54,308 nucleotides of DNA from Pedobacter kyungheensis (GTDB lineage: Bacteria; Bacteroidota; Bacteroidia; Sphingobacteriales; Sphingobacteriaceae), in contig NZ_JSYN01000030.1 of NCBI RefSeq assembly GCF_000812965.1, forward strand, positions 1 to 54,308. Reading direction: 5' to 3'. The notes under the pieces were generated by a model, which saw only the letters and a program-made list of their open reading frames with translations, ran no database searches and had not been told where the DNA came from. Below are positions 52,579 to 54,308 of the stretch, in pieces. The first letter of the stretch is position 1. Every line of letters begins with the position of its first letter. The position numbers and the translations under genes are program-made.

Positions 52579-54003
52579 ATGAAAAACAACATAACAGGTA
52601 ACAACCTTATTGAAACAGGTTATTCCGAAGGAAAAATATTAGGCTTAGCATTGGATATTTTGAAAGCAAACTTTACGGATATCGAAGAAAAAGAATTGCT
52701 GGTCTTATTTAAAAAAGTAAAAGATTACCCCGAAAGTTTTTTGGATGATCCGGTTTTAAATGCACTGGCAACAGCGATGATTGAAGAAGCCAATGCTCCA
52801 AAAGATGAAACCATTGAACTGGTAAGCCATGCCAGACCCTACGCGGTATTTGGCCCTGATTATATTGAAGAGGGTGCCAGAAACCAAATGAATATTGCCA
52901 TGAAATTGCCGGTAGCGGTAGCAGGGGCTTTAATGCCCGACGCACACCAGGGTTATGGTCTGCCTATTGGCGGTGTACTGGCTACGAAAAATGCCATTAT
53001 ACCTTACGGTGTAGGCGTTGACATTGGTTGCCGAATGGCGCTGAGTATTTTCGATATCCCTGAAAAGCATTACTTCGGTAAAGATGCCATGTACAAACGC
53101 GAGTTGATTGCCTTTACCAAATTTGGAGCAGGCAGAGAGTTTAGGGGCTTGGAACGAGCCGAACACGAGGTGTTGGATAACGAAGATTTTAACTCAACTA
53201 CTTTCCTTAAAAACCTACACGGAAAAGCTTGGGCTCAATTGGGTACATCGGGCGGTGGTAACCACTTTGTAGAGTGGGGAATTATTGATTTTGCAGAACG
53301 TGATGAAGTTCTAAATATCGATAAAGGTCGTTATGTAGCTTTGCTAACACATTCCGGTTCGCGTGGCTTAGGTGCTACCATTGCCGGCCATTATACCAAA
53401 CTGGCTAAAGATATCTGTAAACTACCTAAAGAGGCCGCAAACCTAGCCTATTTAGACCTTAATACGGCCGAAGGACAAGAGTATTGGATTGCCATGAACT
53501 TAGCTGGCGATTATGCTTCTGCCTGTCACGAGGTAATTCATAAAAGGTTAACCAAAGCCATAGGTGCAAAAGTTTTAGCTAAGGTAGAAAATCACCATAA
53601 TTTTGCCTGGAAGGAGCTTATTAACGATGAAGAAGTGATTGTTCACCGTAAAGGCGCTACTCCGGCCGGTAAGGGCGTAATGGGAATTATTCCGGGAAGT
53701 ATGACCGCTCCAGGATTTCTGGTTAGAGGGAAAGGCGAAACCAGCGCAATCAATTCGGCATCGCATGGTGCGGGTAGACAAATGAGCAGAACGAAAGCAA
53801 TTCAATCGATCACCAAATCGGACATGAAAGCAATTTTGAAAGACCACAACGTAACCTTAATTGGTGCGGGTATAGACGAAGCGCCGATGGCTTATAAAGA
53901 CATCCATAAAGTAATGGCTGCACAAACAGAACTGGTTGATGTGGTGGCTAAATTCGAGCCTAAAATGGTAAGAATGGCTGATGATGGAAGTAGAGAGGAT
54001 TAG
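52579..54003 (+). CDS. rtcB: RNA-splicing ligase RtcB
   Basis: 474 residues. Metal and GTP site residues are complete: DAHQGYGLPIGG (121-132), GVGVDIGCRM with Cys151, GGGNHFVEWG with His229, THSGSRGLG with His258, ENHHNFAWKE with His339-His340, HRKGATPAGKG, and the guanylylated His396 in SASHGAGRQMSR. It joins RNA 2',3'-cyclic phosphate or 3'-phosphate ends to 5'-OH ends with GTP and Mn. No rtcA, no archease and no prfH gene is adjacent. Last gene of the operon; a REP-like hairpin follows. Confidence 0.96.
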   Translation: MKNNITGNNLIETGYSEGKILGLALDILKANFTDIEEKELLVLFKKVKDYPESFLDDPVLNALATAMIEEANAPKDETIELVSHARPYAVFGPDYIEEGARNQMNIAMKLPVAVAGALMPDAHQGYGLPIGGVLATKNAIIPYGVGVDIGCRMALSIFDIPEKHYFGKDAMYKRELIAFTKFGAGREFRGLERAEHEVLDNEDFNSTTFLKNLHGKAWAQLGTSGGGNHFVEWGIIDFAERDEVLNIDKGRYVALLTHSGSRGLGATIAGHYTKLAKDICKLPKEAANLAYLDLNTAEGQEYWIAMNLAGDYASACHEVIHKRLTKAIGAKVLAKVENHHNFAWKELINDEEVIVHRKGATPAGKGVMGIIPGSMTAPGFLVRGKGETSAINSASHGAGRQMSRTKAIQSITKSDMKAILKDHNVTLIGAGIDEAPMAYKDIHKVMAAQTELVDVVAKFEPKMVRMADDGSRED

Positions 54004-54036
54004 TTTGGAGCCTTGAAAGCATCCAATTAGAGGAGT

Positions 54037-54117
54037 CGTCATCTCGACTGAAGCGCAGCGAAATGGAGAGATCTACAATAGATTTCTCGACTGTGTTGCA
54101 CTGCGCTCGAAATGACG
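54037..54117. repeat. REP-like hairpin after rtcB (copy B)
   Basis: Near-identical to 4504-4587: both begin CGTCATCTCGACTGAAGCG, contain GGAGAGATCT and end CGCTCGAAATGACG. The two ends are complementary, giving a long hairpin 33 bp after the rtcB stop that may also end its transcription. Confidence 0.8.
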
Positions 54118-54141
54118 ATCAAAACAAAACCCCTCTCCAAA

Positions 54142-54308
54142 TGGACTGCCCCCAAAAGTTTAGACAAACTTAACAATTAATTATTTGGATGTGAGCTCGG
54201 TATTCAACCGGGCTCATTCCTTTTAGATTCAACCTAATCCTATTGTAGTTATAGTAATCGATGTACTCATCAATATCATTCTGTAACACCTCTACTGACA
54301 AGTACTTT
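54142..54308 (-). mobile_element. End of an IS3-family insertion sequence, running off the window
   Basis: From about 54142 the sequence begins with a TG-rich, C-run end (TGGACTGCCCCCAAAAGT), typical of an IS3-group inverted repeat, followed by the 3' end of a transposase gene on the minus strand. The other end lies outside the window. The left boundary is estimated because no target duplication can be compared. Confidence 0.75.
54170..54307 (-). CDS. IS3-family transposase OrfB, C-terminal fragment (cut by window edge)
   Basis: The last 45 residues are visible: LQNDIDEYIDYYNYNRIRLN, then LKGMSPVEYRAH and a stop at 54170-54172. The YIDYYN.RI...LKGMSPVEYR pattern is the end of the DDE integrase domain of IS3/IS150-type transposases. 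The catalytic residues lie beyond the window, so activity cannot be judged. Confidence 0.88.
   Translation of the reverse strand, partial: KYLSVEVLQNDIDEYIDYYNYNRIRLNLKGMSPVEYRAHIQIINC

Overview
The window looks like a chromosomal segment of a Bacteroidota bacterium of the Sphingobacteriaceae, most like Pedobacter. Grounds: many genes sit just behind the Bacteroidota -7 promoter element TAnnTTTG and lack clear Shine-Dalgarno sites; the gene families are typical (LVIVD-repeat lipoprotein, fused E1 alpha-beta 2-oxoacid dehydrogenase, WYL regulator, IS3-type transposase); REP-like hairpins are scattered between genes. The genus is an inference from gene content, not from a marker gene.

Layout. 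1-460 holds no gene. 461-4499 (+) carries a VWA protein, its MoxR-like AAA ATPase and a membrane metallophosphoesterase. 4595-8948 (-) is an operon of a degenerate S9-peptidase-like lipoprotein, a sensor kinase and an OmpR-type regulator. 9177-19522 holds a TPR protein, DUF4286, MazG-like, GT39 and dtd genes, a lipoprotein pair, a KAS III enzyme and clpS. 19527-24761 has a thioredoxin-fold protein, rsmA, pdxA, an MFS transporter and a rhodanese. 25006-29806 is the lipid-synthesis cluster DUF177-rpmF-plsX-fabH-accB-accC, closed by a clear terminator. 29975-36535 has an LVIVD lipoprotein, tatC, rpiB, an M28 peptidase, a LutB-like protein and a VapBC-type toxin-antitoxin pair. 36557-47451 has the fused 2-oxoacid dehydrogenase E1, adenine deaminase, a SprT-like protein, a GxxExxY protein, a Pif1/RecD-like helicase, prfC and a GH32 fructanase.

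The most striking region is 47508-54003. A WYL-domain regulator (-) faces an operon (+) of a soluble slipin/SPFH protein, two tandem nucleotidyltransferases and the RNA ligase RtcB. The 1033-bp gap between regulator and operon carries GC-rich hairpins and three tandem tRNA-like sequences, each starting TGGAAT. One has intact D and T arms but no room for an anticodon stem. This looks like an RNA-damage response and repair module with its own tRNA-mimicking RNAs in the leader.

A second unusual unit is the operon at 4595-8948: the S9-like lipoprotein has lost both the catalytic Ser (Gly) and the His (Pro) and is co-transcribed with a two-component system. The right edge of the window (from about 54142) is the end of an IS3-family element that runs off the window.
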